From positions 1 through 34,774 of the forward strand of contig NZ_BAOS01000044.1 in assembly GCF_002443295.1 (NCBI RefSeq): DNA of 34,774 nt, given 5' to 3'. This document shows, piece by piece, positions 15,745 through 23,057 of the stretch (position 1 is the stretch's first letter; each line of letters opens with the position of its first letter). Both the position numbers and the translations under genes were made by a program. Origin of the DNA: Candidatus Scalindua japonica. GTDB taxonomy: Bacteria > Planctomycetota > Brocadiia > Brocadiales > Scalinduaceae. The notes beneath the pieces are model-generated. The model did not search any database. It was not told the origin of the DNA and saw only the letters and a program-made list of their open reading frames with translations.

Positions 15745-16131
15745 TTACAGTTCCCTTCCTTTCCAGACCATTCCCATCAGGGACACCATACCAACCAGTT
15801 CACAATTTTCCATAACCGGTGCCCAGGATACATTGAAGTTTGTAAGATAGCGAGCGGCGTAATGGACCGGCATGTTCGCGTCAACTGTTAAAACCGGTTT
15901 AGACATGATTTCATAAGCGTGGACATCCTCCAGACGTTTTCCTGCCGCAAGAATCTTTGTTGCTATGTCTCTCAGTGTAATAAGACCATACACATCTTCA
16001 TCATTCCGAGGCCTAACCAGTATAGTTTGAATGTTTTCATCCTTCATTATGGTCAGCGCGTCAGATACCTTTGTAATTCCATGAATATTAACTACATACG
16101 AATACATAACGTCTCTAACTCGTTCTATCAT
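15745..16131 (-). CDS. Two-CBS-domain protein
   Basis: The 128 residues form a single Bateman module. The first CBS repeat (about 1-60) includes VRDVM and GLITLRDIA. The second (about 70-125) includes AYEIMSKPVLTVDANMPVHYAARYL and the ending GMVSL. Such modules bind AMP, ATP or SAM and regulate a partner protein. There is no catalytic domain, so it must act on something else. AAGGAG lies six bases upstream of the ATG. It is the last gene of a minus-strand run behind a PII-like protein and two DUF1538 membrane proteins. Control of those membrane proteins is the natural inference. Confidence 0.9.
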   Translation of the reverse strand: MIERVRDVMYSYVVNIHGITKVSDALTIMKDENIQTILVRPRNDEDVYGLITLRDIATKILAAGKRLEDVHAYEIMSKPVLTVDANMPVHYAARYLTNFNVSWAPVMENCELVGMVSLMGMVWKGREL

Positions 16132-16155
16132 TTCTTTCTCCTTGCTTTCTCTGTT

Positions 16156-16500
16156 TTAAATATATTTTTCCTGTGCTGCCTTTTCAAGGGCCTCCATCTG
16201 ACTCTCTGTTCCGATGACCCGGTCAACAGTCCAGGAGAATGCCATACCACGTCCTGTCTTAAATTTGCCGGATTCGTATATGGCATCCATGATAGAGTTT
16301 GCGTGGAAGTCCTCTACGATAAACAGAAGAACTTCACGTTGCTGGTCCATTTGCAGACCAAAAAAGGTTTTTTGTTCACGAATGCCTTCTCCTCTGGCAT
16401 TGAGTATGGTAACGCCTGTAGCTCCCGCCTCTTTTGCCGATGATATAACCGCATCCTGATGTTCCTGTTCAACCATTGCTATTATTACTTTAAAACGCAT
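16156..16500 (-). CDS. PII-like signalling protein
   Basis: This 114-residue protein has the ferredoxin-like fold of the PII superfamily. It has an RFKVIIAMV first strand, an EAGATGVTILNARG segment where PII proteins have their second strand leading to the T-loop, and a GKFKTGRGMAFSWTVDRVIG stretch corresponding to the nucleotide-binding B-loop and fourth strand. The T-loop region (EGIREQKTFFGLQMDQQR) lacks the GlnB uridylylation tyrosine context, so this is a PII-like protein rather than GlnB/GlnK. The start is MRFKV because AAGGAG lies six bases upstream; a longer frame from 16515 would begin inside that site. Only 24 bp separate it from the CBS gene, so they are co-transcribed. The effector is unknown; adenine nucleotides are usual for the family. 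Confidence 0.88.
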   Translation of the reverse strand: MRFKVIIAMVEQEHQDAVISSAKEAGATGVTILNARGEGIREQKTFFGLQMDQQREVLLFIVEDFHANSIMDAIYESGKFKTGRGMAFSWTVDRVIGTESQMEALEKAAQEKYI

Positions 16501-16515
16501 ATATTTCTCCTTCAT

Positions 16516-16667
16516 AAAAAAATAAATTAAATGTAATCACTCTAAATTTGTGTTTATGAACTTCAATGTTATAACACTTCGACTTTGCTTAGAAAGACGT
16601 CATCCTGAGCAGACTCGAAGTCAAGCCTTTCGCCGCGATGGCGATTTAAACTTGGTGAAATGAGTGT
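16516..16667. repeat. Intergenic hairpin repeat (GTCATCCTGAGC type)
   Basis: Positions 16577-16592 (CTTCGACTTTGCTTAG) and 16605-16620 (CTGAGCAGACTCGAAG) are complementary at 13 of 16 positions. The TCATCCTGAGC...TCGAAG sequence is of a kind common as dispersed repeats between genes. It sits between the second DUF1538 gene and the PII-like gene and could reduce read-through between them. Confidence 0.55.
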
Positions 16668-17468
16668 CTATACTTTTACTCTCCTGCTCCTTTTTACAAT
16701 CCATTCTGATGTTATACCATAACCAAGTACCGTTATAATCGGGAATAGAGATGCGAAGGCTATAAGTCCAAAAGCGTCAACAATGACAGAACGTCCGGGT
16801 ACGTTAGACGCCAGACCAATCCCGAGAGCCGCGACAAGCGGCACGGTCACGGTAGATGTGGTAACCCCTCCGGAATCATAAGCCAACGGAATAATCATCT
16901 TAGGGGCAAAGTATGTCAGGCAGACGACAACCAGGTACCCTGCTACAATATACCAATGAAGGGGGGAGCCGGTAACGATCCTGTAGCAACCGAGTGAGAT
17001 GCCGATTGCCACACCAAATGCTACTGCCAGACGAAGTCCCCATGGTGATATGGCTCCCGTTGAAACATCCTTAGCCTTGAGGGCTACTGCTATCAGAGCA
17101 GGTTCTGCTATCGTTGTAGAAAAACCGATGCAGAAGGCGAATAGATACGTCCAGAAATATAGTGTAGGATGTACAGTTTGGGTTCTGTCGATCTCTTTAA
17201 GAATGGCAGCGTTTCCCTTAGCCAGAAAATAGAAATTGGTCAATTGCCTCGACATAGTCTCTCCAAGAGGAAAAAGCCCTTCTTCCAACCCGATCATAAA
17301 TATAGCCAAACCTACAATTACCAGGCAGAACCCATAAATTAATCGACCCGGACGATCAATTTTTTTTCTGATAATGACCAACTGAAAGAAGACAATTACT
17401 CCTATAATCGGAAGTACATCCTTCAGTGTGCCAAGCAGCACTTTCGCTGAGTGGTATAATAGTTCCAT
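16668..17468 (-). CDS. DUF1538 membrane protein B
   Basis: This 266-residue integral membrane protein has about seven or eight hydrophobic segments. It shares the DUF1538 signatures with the upstream gene: GFSTTIAEPALIAVA (about 115-130), an SPLHWYIVAGY segment and AYDSGGVTTSTVTVPLVAALG (about 195-215). The polar, conserved SGGVTTST and TTIAEPA motifs within membrane segments suggest a re-entrant substrate or ion site, as in transporters (inferred). The family has no assigned substrate that I know of. It begins 30 bp after the stop of protein A, so the two are co-transcribed. A heterodimer of half-size proteins is plausible because DUF1538 proteins can also occur as double-length fusions. There is no clear ribosome binding site. 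Confidence 0.88.
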   Translation of the reverse strand: MELLYHSAKVLLGTLKDVLPIIGVIVFFQLVIIRKKIDRPGRLIYGFCLVIVGLAIFMIGLEEGLFPLGETMSRQLTNFYFLAKGNAAILKEIDRTQTVHPTLYFWTYLFAFCIGFSTTIAEPALIAVALKAKDVSTGAISPWGLRLAVAFGVAIGISLGCYRIVTGSPLHWYIVAGYLVVVCLTYFAPKMIIPLAYDSGGVTTSTVTVPLVAALGIGLASNVPGRSVIVDAFGLIAFASLFPIITVLGYGITSEWIVKRSRRVKV

Positions 17469-17498
17469 CTGTTTGTGTTATTGTAAAAAAATAAATAA

Positions 17499-18236
17499 TC
17501 AATAAATAATAAACCCGTATAGCATTACAAAAAATATGGGGGTCAAGCTTGCAAAGGCTATCAGTCCAAAACCATCTACTATGGGATTTCTTCCTCTTAT
17601 GCAGGAAGCAAGGCCTACACCAAGAGCCGCGACTAAAGGCACGGTAATTGTTGATGTTGTAACACCTCCGGAATCATAAGCTATTCCAACAATTTCTTCA
17701 GGTGCAAAGGCTGTAATAATAGCAACACCAATATATCCTATGATAATGAACCACTGGATTGGCCAGCCTTTAACTATACGAAAAACCCCTATGGAAATTG
17801 CTAACCCAACTGAAAATGCAACAGTTATTCGAAGCCCTAACGCATAGTTCGCTATGGATTTACTTGTGTGTTTAATGGCATTTGCCTCAGCCGCTATTTC
17901 ACCGGCTTTTTTTGAAACTGCTATAAGGGCAGGTTCAGCAATCGTAGTGGAAAAACCGATTGTAAATCCAAAAATGAGTAGCCACCAGATGTTCCCCTTG
18001 GCAGAAAACTGGAAGGCCATCTTTTCACCAAGTGGAAATAATCCAATCTCCAGGCCCTGAATAAAGAGGAACAACCCGACTAAAACAAAGATCATGCCTG
18101 AGATAGTAGCGGCAAGGTCCGGAAATGGCTGCTTAATAACAAATAGCTGAAAGGATGTAACAACAACCAGGATCGGGAGGATATTCAAAAAAACACTGAA
18201 GATATTTTTAGCTAATGTTATAAGAAATTCAATCAT
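17499..18236 (-). CDS. DUF1538 membrane protein A
   Basis: This 245-residue paralogue of the next gene has the same order of motifs: GLFLFIQGLEIGLFPLGE in an early membrane segment, GFSTTIAEPALIAVS, a WPIQWFIIIGY segment and AYDSGGVTTSTITVPLVAALG, then GRNPIVDGFGLIAFASL near the end. Both copies are clearly homologous, but each differs in the loop after the TTIAEPA motif, where A has an insertion (AGEIAAEANAIKHTSKS). The gene heads the DUF1538-DUF1538-PII-CBS series. About 150 bp with a hairpin repeat separates it from the radical SAM gene. Its function is presumably transport across the inner (or an intracellular) membrane; the substrate is unknown. Confidence 0.88.
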   Translation of the reverse strand: MIEFLITLAKNIFSVFLNILPILVVVTSFQLFVIKQPFPDLAATISGMIFVLVGLFLFIQGLEIGLFPLGEKMAFQFSAKGNIWWLLIFGFTIGFSTTIAEPALIAVSKKAGEIAAEANAIKHTSKSIANYALGLRITVAFSVGLAISIGVFRIVKGWPIQWFIIIGYIGVAIITAFAPEEIVGIAYDSGGVTTSTITVPLVAALGVGLASCIRGRNPIVDGFGLIAFASLTPIFFVMLYGFIIY

Positions 18237-18260
18237 GGTAACAGGTTGTTAAGAGGTTTG

Positions 18261-18360
18261 AAGTGAGCTAAAGTTTAAAGAGACTAAAGTTAGTGAACAT
18301 GTTTTTTTTCTTTTTAACCTACATTATAGTTTTTATAACTTAAGGCACTTTAGTTCACTT
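18261..18360. repeat. Hairpin repeat (AAGTGAGCTAAAGT type)
   Basis: AAGTGAGCTAAAGT (18261-18274) is complementary to ACTTTAGTTCACTT (18347-18360), apart from one G-T pair. The flanking GTTTGAAGTGAG resembles the element at 29595-29659, so it is a dispersed family. It lies between the radical SAM gene and DUF1538 A and could separate their transcripts. Confidence 0.65.
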
Positions 18361-18384
18361 AAGTCACTTTAAATTTGGTTGCGG

Positions 18385-19521
18385 CTAATCCGCACTTTGC
18401 CAGACTCCAGGTATCGGATGTTTACAGTTTCCGCATTCATTCCCATTCAGGGAATTCTGAAGAATATGGTATCCTACTCTTTTAATGACTGTTTTCTTAC
18501 AGCCGGGACAGTACGTACTCTCTCCGGGATGACCCGGTACATTGCCGGTATAAGGAAAGTTCAAACCCGCTTCCAGCGCTATATTTCTCGCCTTTTCCAA
18601 TGTCTTTGTAGGGGTAGGGGGAAGGTTCATTATCTTGTATGTAGGGTGAAAGCGTGTGAAGTGGATTGGAACATCAGGACCAAGGTTTTTATTTATCCAT
18701 TTGCACATATCCCTGAGCTCTTTTTCGCTGTCATTCAGTGTTGGTACCATGAGCATTACAACTTCGAACCATATGCCTGTCTCTTTTAATGTGATGAGAG
18801 TTTCAAGTACAGGCTTCAACTCACCACTACAGGTTTCTTTATAGAATTTTTCTGTAAACGCTTTAAAATCTATTTTGACAGCACTCAATTCCCTGCATAA
18901 TTTCACCAGAGGTTCTTTCTTTATGTATCCGTTAGAAATCATAACACTCCCAACGCCTTCCTGCTTTCCGATTCTGGCGGTATCATACATATATTCATAG
19001 AAAACCACGGGTTCGGAATATGTGTAAGCGATAGTATCACATTTTCGCTCTCGGGAGAATTTTACCACTTCTTCAGGTGTGATTTTAATGCTCTCTATCT
19101 GCTCTGGACGGAATTGGGATATTTGCCAATTCTGGCAAAATTTACACTCTATATTACATCCTGCTGTCGCAATCGAATATGCTTTTGTACCAGGCAGGTA
19201 GTGGAACAACGGTTTCTTTTCAATGGGATCAGCGTTTAAAGAACATACGCGGGAATGGACCAGAGTATAGTATTTACCATCTTGGTTTTCCCTCACACCG
19301 CAATAACCTCTTTCAAGATCAGCGACCTTACAACCTCTGGGACAGAGTTCGCACTCTACACGCATCTCAGGAAGTTGCTTATAGTACATTGCCTCTTTTG
19401 CCGAAAACTCTTCCTTTGACTGACCTGAAGCATTAATTGTAGATACGAACGGTAAGTAGCCTGTGCATAGTGCGCAAGTACCTGTAATGCTTGTCTTTAT
19501 AAATCCTCTTCTTGTGATCAA
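18385..19521 (-). CDS. Tat-signal radical SAM enzyme, AmmeMemoRadiSam (AmrS) type
   Basis: This 378-residue protein opens with a twin-arginine signal (TRRGFIKTSITGTCALCTGYL). Then comes a cysteine-rich segment CELCPRGCKVADLERGYCGVR (residues 57-77) typical of the AmrS group. The radical SAM cluster motif is C122-x3-C126-x2-C129 (GCNIECKFCQNW). The barrel follows with YTYSEPVVFYEY and SNGY, and a C-terminal zinc-ribbon-like YCPGCKK...CGNCKHPI. The start codon is TTG (19519-19521) with GGGG eight bases upstream; it is needed to include the Tat motif, which supports it. The usual partners (AMMECR1 and Memo proteins) are not in the window. An exported radical SAM enzyme is unusual because SAM and a reductant would be needed outside the cytoplasm. 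The reaction of this family is not established. Confidence 0.88.
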   Translation of the reverse strand: MITRRGFIKTSITGTCALCTGYLPFVSTINASGQSKEEFSAKEAMYYKQLPEMRVECELCPRGCKVADLERGYCGVRENQDGKYYTLVHSRVCSLNADPIEKKPLFHYLPGTKAYSIATAGCNIECKFCQNWQISQFRPEQIESIKITPEEVVKFSRERKCDTIAYTYSEPVVFYEYMYDTARIGKQEGVGSVMISNGYIKKEPLVKLCRELSAVKIDFKAFTEKFYKETCSGELKPVLETLITLKETGIWFEVVMLMVPTLNDSEKELRDMCKWINKNLGPDVPIHFTRFHPTYKIMNLPPTPTKTLEKARNIALEAGLNFPYTGNVPGHPGESTYCPGCKKTVIKRVGYHILQNSLNGNECGNCKHPIPGVWQSAD

Positions 19522-19620
19522 ATTATTACCCCGTCTAAGATTCTATTTTATTTGATACATAAAGTCAAGTTGCATGTAGCGTCTCTAAGAATTTCTAAGT
19601 ATATATTCTAACATCATTTG

Positions 19621-19649
19621 TTGACAGTATATTATCAAAGTGATACACT
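19621..19649 (+). promoter_or_regulatory. Candidate sigma-70 promoter
   Basis: TTGACA (19621-19626) is a perfect -35 box, followed by a 17-base spacer and TACACT (19644-19649) as -10. It lies about 90 bp before the exported protein at 19739 in the right orientation. Confidence 0.5.
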
Positions 19650-19738
19650 TCTTTAATATTATTTTGTACTTTATAAATCTACGTATTTAATGTTTTTTTC
19701 TGTGACAAAATATTATTGAAAGGAGGGTTTGAGGAAGG

Positions 19739-20305
19739 ATGAAGAAGAGTGTAAGTTATTTCATATACTTACTGGGTTTGATTATATGTGTTACTTTTTC
19801 TGGTGTCTCTTATGGCATTGAATTAAATCCGATTGAAGAACGAATAAATGATACAATTAAACTTGGCGAATCAAATCCGGGTAAGAAGATATTTGAGACT
19901 GATCTTGTAAAAGCTGCAATCTTTGGTAACTGGCCAAATTATGGCGGTGGTCTGATAAAAACCAAACTGGTTAACCTTGCCGTAGTGTCAGCTATGACGA
20001 GAAAGGCAAGAAAGACTTTAACAAAACAAGACGCTTTGGGGATGATGGGGTCAGACGTGCTTACAATCAGTTATAGAGGCGGTGAAGATGTTTTCAAGAT
20101 TAAAATGAGCCAGAATGGAAGAGAAATTGAACCTGTAAAAATGGTGAGACCTAATCTTGAGAGGAAAGGTGTAAAAAACCACGTAGTTTTCTATTCAGTA
20201 AGTTTTTTGTATACAAAACTCAATCTTGAGGAAAAAGCTACAATTTTGGTTTTAAAGAATTTTGGGGACGAGAAGCATGTAGTGGATTTTTCAAAAATAA
20301 AATAA
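19739..20305 (+). CDS. Exported protein of unknown function
   Basis: This 188-residue protein has a Sec signal peptide (MKKSVSYFIYLLGLIICVTFSGVSYG). The mature part has an amphipathic start (NPIEERINDTIKLG), a FGNWPNYGGGLI segment and a beta-rich, basic second half. I recognise no domain. A strong AGGAGGG site lies at 19721-19727, 12 bases before the ATG, and a further GAGGAAGG abuts the start codon. A good promoter candidate lies upstream. It is followed after 130 bp by a lipoprotein gene, so the two may act in the same envelope compartment, but there is no direct evidence. Confidence 0.75.
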   Translation: MKKSVSYFIYLLGLIICVTFSGVSYGIELNPIEERINDTIKLGESNPGKKIFETDLVKAAIFGNWPNYGGGLIKTKLVNLAVVSAMTRKARKTLTKQDALGMMGSDVLTISYRGGEDVFKIKMSQNGREIEPVKMVRPNLERKGVKNHVVFYSVSFLYTKLNLEEKATILVLKNFGDEKHVVDFSKIK

Positions 20306-20435
20306 TTTGTGCAGTTAGAGTGGTTTCTGATTCTGGTTTCTACACACCGGTAATATTTCTTTTAGATAGATAGTAAATAAGCTGTAGCGAATAAATGTTT
20401 GTAGATAGTTGGCTTTTAATAAGGCCTGGTGATAA

Positions 20436-20870
20436 ATGAAAACTAATAAATATATACTGGTATTTCTTGTGCTTGTACTGTTTTCTGTTGGTTGTATGAG
20501 TACGAATTTTGCCAGGATATCCAGTAACGAGTATCCACAAAGGAGCGATAGCGTTGTGATTCCGATATCATCGGGAGGTTCTGATTCGGTTTATGAGAGA
20601 ATTGGAGTCGTTTTCGTTTTTGGGAAAGATACATTAACAGAGAAGATTATAAATAAGAGCATGAGGGACCAGGCGGTAAAGGTGGGCGCTGACGCAATAA
20701 TTTATGCCAGGTATAAAGATATTGAAACTGACAGATATTTTGAATCTTTTGGCAGCGCCTTTGTAGATTTTGATTGGGCAAAGAAACAGGGAACAGGCAA
20801 TTGGTTGATGAAAGGGAGGCCCGTAGGAGCGGGGCTTGTCATTAGTTACAAAGCTTCACAAAAAAAATAA
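20436..20870 (+). CDS. Small lipoprotein
   Basis: This 144-residue protein has a lipoprotein signal: NKYILVFLVLVLFSVGCMS, with the lipobox cysteine at residue 20. The mature domain includes RIGVVFVFGKD, then a helix with MRDQAVKVGADAIIYARYKD. This arrangement is seen in small envelope lipoproteins in which a helix before GAdAI supports a beta sheet. The residue after the cysteine is Met, not Asp, which fits outer-membrane sorting (inferred). No function can be named. It is preceded by the exported protein at 19739 and followed after 34 bp by a cytosolic ACT protein. Confidence 0.78.
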   Translation: MKTNKYILVFLVLVLFSVGCMSTNFARISSNEYPQRSDSVVIPISSGGSDSVYERIGVVFVFGKDTLTEKIINKSMRDQAVKVGADAIIYARYKDIETDRYFESFGSAFVDFDWAKKQGTGNWLMKGRPVGAGLVISYKASQKK

Positions 20871-20904
20871 TAAGAATTCTAACATCAATAAGGAGCGAGA
20901 TGAA

Positions 20905-21297
20905 ATGCCAATCGTAAAACAACTAACAATTCTTCTTGAAAACAATCCTGGAGCACTGTCAAACGTATGTTCTGATCTGGCCGGTAAAGATATAAATATT
21001 TTAGCGATGTCTGTCCTAGATACAATAGATTCGGGCCTTATTCGAATGGTAGTTGATGATCATGAGCACGCGGTAAAAAAGCTTGCCGATTCAGGGCTTA
21101 ATGTTATTGAAACAGAAGTATTATCACTTGAAATGTCACATAAACCGGGGACCCTGGCAGAGATCACAAGGCAGCTTTCTAAAGCAAAGATAAACATTGA
21201 ATATGCGTATGTCAGCGTCCCACCCGGTGAGGGAACCTCCATAGGAATTTTCTGGGTTTCAAACCTGAAAAAGGCATCAGAGATATTGGAGCCGTGA
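20905..21297 (+). CDS. Double ACT-domain protein
   Basis: These 130 residues consist of two ACT domains only: the first (about 3-67) reads QLTILLENNPGALSNVCSDLAGKDINI, the second (about 70-130) SLEMSHKPGTLAEITRQLSKAKINIEYAY. ACT domains bind amino acids or related ligands at dimer interfaces and regulate metabolic enzymes. With no enzyme attached it is a stand-alone regulator. The start ATG at 20905 is preferred because AAGGAG lies at 20890-20895; a longer frame from 20836 overlaps the lipoprotein gene and adds a non-homologous basic tail. The pathway it serves cannot be told from this neighbourhood. Confidence 0.9.
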   Translation: MPIVKQLTILLENNPGALSNVCSDLAGKDINILAMSVLDTIDSGLIRMVVDDHEHAVKKLADSGLNVIETEVLSLEMSHKPGTLAEITRQLSKAKINIEYAYVSVPPGEGTSIGIFWVSNLKKASEILEP

Positions 21298-21651
21298 GTG
21301 TTATTCGTTAGATTGTCCAGGGATTTCTATTATTAATCATGGTAAAATCCAGCGTCATCAGGTCAGGTTTTTGCATATTACAAAACTAATATTCTAAAAC
21401 TGTCATTCCCGCCGGCAATCCGTTCGCCAGCCCGACAGGGCTGTTATGACGGGGACGGGTAGCTATTCGGGCGGCATGCTTTAAGCTGGAATATAGATTA
21501 AAACGAGCCATCTGGATACCAGATAAAGGAATTCTGGTATGACAAAATTTGTGTGAAAAAGATGGTTGTAAGGAATTGCTCATGAGGTTGTGGTTACTTA
21601 TTGACAATCTGTACGAGGACAGGTTATAGCAGCACTTGATACAATAAGAAA
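21298..21651. repeat. Intergenic region with a 144-bp MITE-like element
   Basis: From 21401 to 21544 the DNA starts with TGTCATTCC and ends with GGTATGACA, imperfect terminal inverted repeats of nine bases. It contains inner hairpins such as ATACCAG...CTGGTAT (21516-21540). It resembles the TGTCATTCCCG-type dispersed repeats of many genomes. A partial relative (TGTCATTCTCG) lies at 25619. There is no gene in the gap. It separates the ACT gene from folC, whose ends converge here. Confidence 0.6.
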
Positions 21652-23001
21652 TTAATAACTTTCTTTCACTTTGCCAGCCAAAAAGAAAGATCCGGTTATA
21701 CAGATCAGGTCGTCTCTCTCTGCAATTCTCCGGGCCTCTTTCAATGCTTCATCGATATCTTCAATTACCATTAGATTGTTCTGAGAGAAACGTTTTGCCT
21801 TAATAGCCATCTGTTCAGGCTCTGCTTCGCGAGGGTTGCCCGTTCTTGTAAGAATTAAAATGTCAGCGATACATATTATCTCTTTTAAAACACCTTCAAT
21901 GTCCTTGTCTTCAGATAAGCCTATTACTAAAACTATTTTATTGTAAGAGAAGTTTTCCTGTATTGATTCCCTCAATATTTTCATTGATGCGACGGTATGT
22001 GCTGTGTCCAGTACTATTAACGGGTTTTCTGATATTACCTCAATCCTTGCCGGGCACCTGACATTTTCCAGCGCATTTATTACTATTTTATTCTCAGCTT
22101 GTATTATACCGGTTTCAGATAAAACCTCCAGGGCTCCTATGACTGAAGCACAGTTCTCTGCTTGATGCCGTCCGATAATGGGTAAAAAGATGTTTTTGTA
22201 GATATTGTTCTCTGTCTTTATTTCACACTCTGTGCCATAAACCCCTTTTCTCTTGGCCACTTTAACATTATTTATCAATATATCATCTCCGACGATATAC
22301 AATCGTGATTTTTTGTCTAAGCATGTGTTTGAGATAACGGCTTGAGCTTCAGGTTCCTGTATTGATGAGACAACGGGGACACCCTCTTTGATTATCCCTG
22401 ATTTTTCATATGCGATCTTGTCTAAAGTCTCTCCCAGTCTGTCTGTATGGTCATATCCAACAGGAGTTATGATAGAAACTTCAGGTAAAATAATATTTGT
22501 TGAGTCAAGCCTTCCACCAAGTCCGACTTCCAGAACCGATATGTCCGTTTTCTCTCTTTCGAAGAAGAGAAAAGCTATTGCAGTGACTATTTCAAAGAAC
22601 GTCGGCATAAGAATGGGGTTTTCAAGCATTATTCGATCGATATACGGTTTGAGCATATTTATTAATTGTACAAACACCTCTTCTGAAATCATTTTGTCAT
22701 TCACTTTGAATCTTTCACCCAGATATACAAGATGGGGTGAAGTAAAAAGGCCCACTTTCAGGCCAAGCGATTGCAAAGCAGAGGCAATGATTATGGCCGT
22801 TGATCCCTTGCCTTTGGTTCCTGTTATATGAACCGCTTTTCTCTTTTTATGAGGATTTCCCACAGATGACATCATCTCTTCCATCCTGTTGAGGTCAAAT
22901 GTGGAAGTATCGTATTTATACTGTGTAAGTTTCTCGTAATCTATGGTCTGTAATAAGAACTCTTGTGCCTGTTTATAGGAATTAAAAACGTTTTGTTTCA
23001 T
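21652..23001 (-). CDS. folC: Folylpolyglutamate / dihydrofolate synthase
   Basis: This 449-residue Mur-ligase-family enzyme adds glutamate to (dihydro)pteroate or folates using ATP in the cytoplasm. The P-loop is GTKGKGST (about residues 60-67), followed by LFTSPHLVYLGERFKVN, the second conserved segment VLEVGLGGRLDSTN, ITPVGYDHTDRLG with the metal-binding His, and LDTAHTVASM for the C-terminal domain, where the family usually has DGAHN. The length is normal. The start is supported by an AGAGAGG-type site. It is divergently oriented from aroB with a 56-bp gap holding a promoter candidate for aroB. Confidence 0.95.
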   Translation of the reverse strand: MKQNVFNSYKQAQEFLLQTIDYEKLTQYKYDTSTFDLNRMEEMMSSVGNPHKKRKAVHITGTKGKGSTAIIIASALQSLGLKVGLFTSPHLVYLGERFKVNDKMISEEVFVQLINMLKPYIDRIMLENPILMPTFFEIVTAIAFLFFEREKTDISVLEVGLGGRLDSTNIILPEVSIITPVGYDHTDRLGETLDKIAYEKSGIIKEGVPVVSSIQEPEAQAVISNTCLDKKSRLYIVGDDILINNVKVAKRKGVYGTECEIKTENNIYKNIFLPIIGRHQAENCASVIGALEVLSETGIIQAENKIVINALENVRCPARIEVISENPLIVLDTAHTVASMKILRESIQENFSYNKIVLVIGLSEDKDIEGVLKEIICIADILILTRTGNPREAEPEQMAIKAKRFSQNNLMVIEDIDEALKEARRIAERDDLICITGSFFLAGKVKESY

Positions 23002-23019
23002 AGAATCCTCTCTTTTTAC

Positions 23020-23048
23020 TTGACAAAAAAATCAACATAATTTACAAC
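23020..23048 (+). promoter_or_regulatory. Candidate promoter for aroB, possibly leaderless
   Basis: TTGACA (23020-23025), a 17-base spacer and TACAAC (23043-23048) precede ATG 23058 by only nine bases. Transcription from it would start at about 23055, giving almost no leader. No ribosome binding site is visible before the ATG, which fits a leaderless mRNA, but the -10 match is only partial. Confidence 0.4.
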
Positions 23049-23057
23049 GTTACCATC

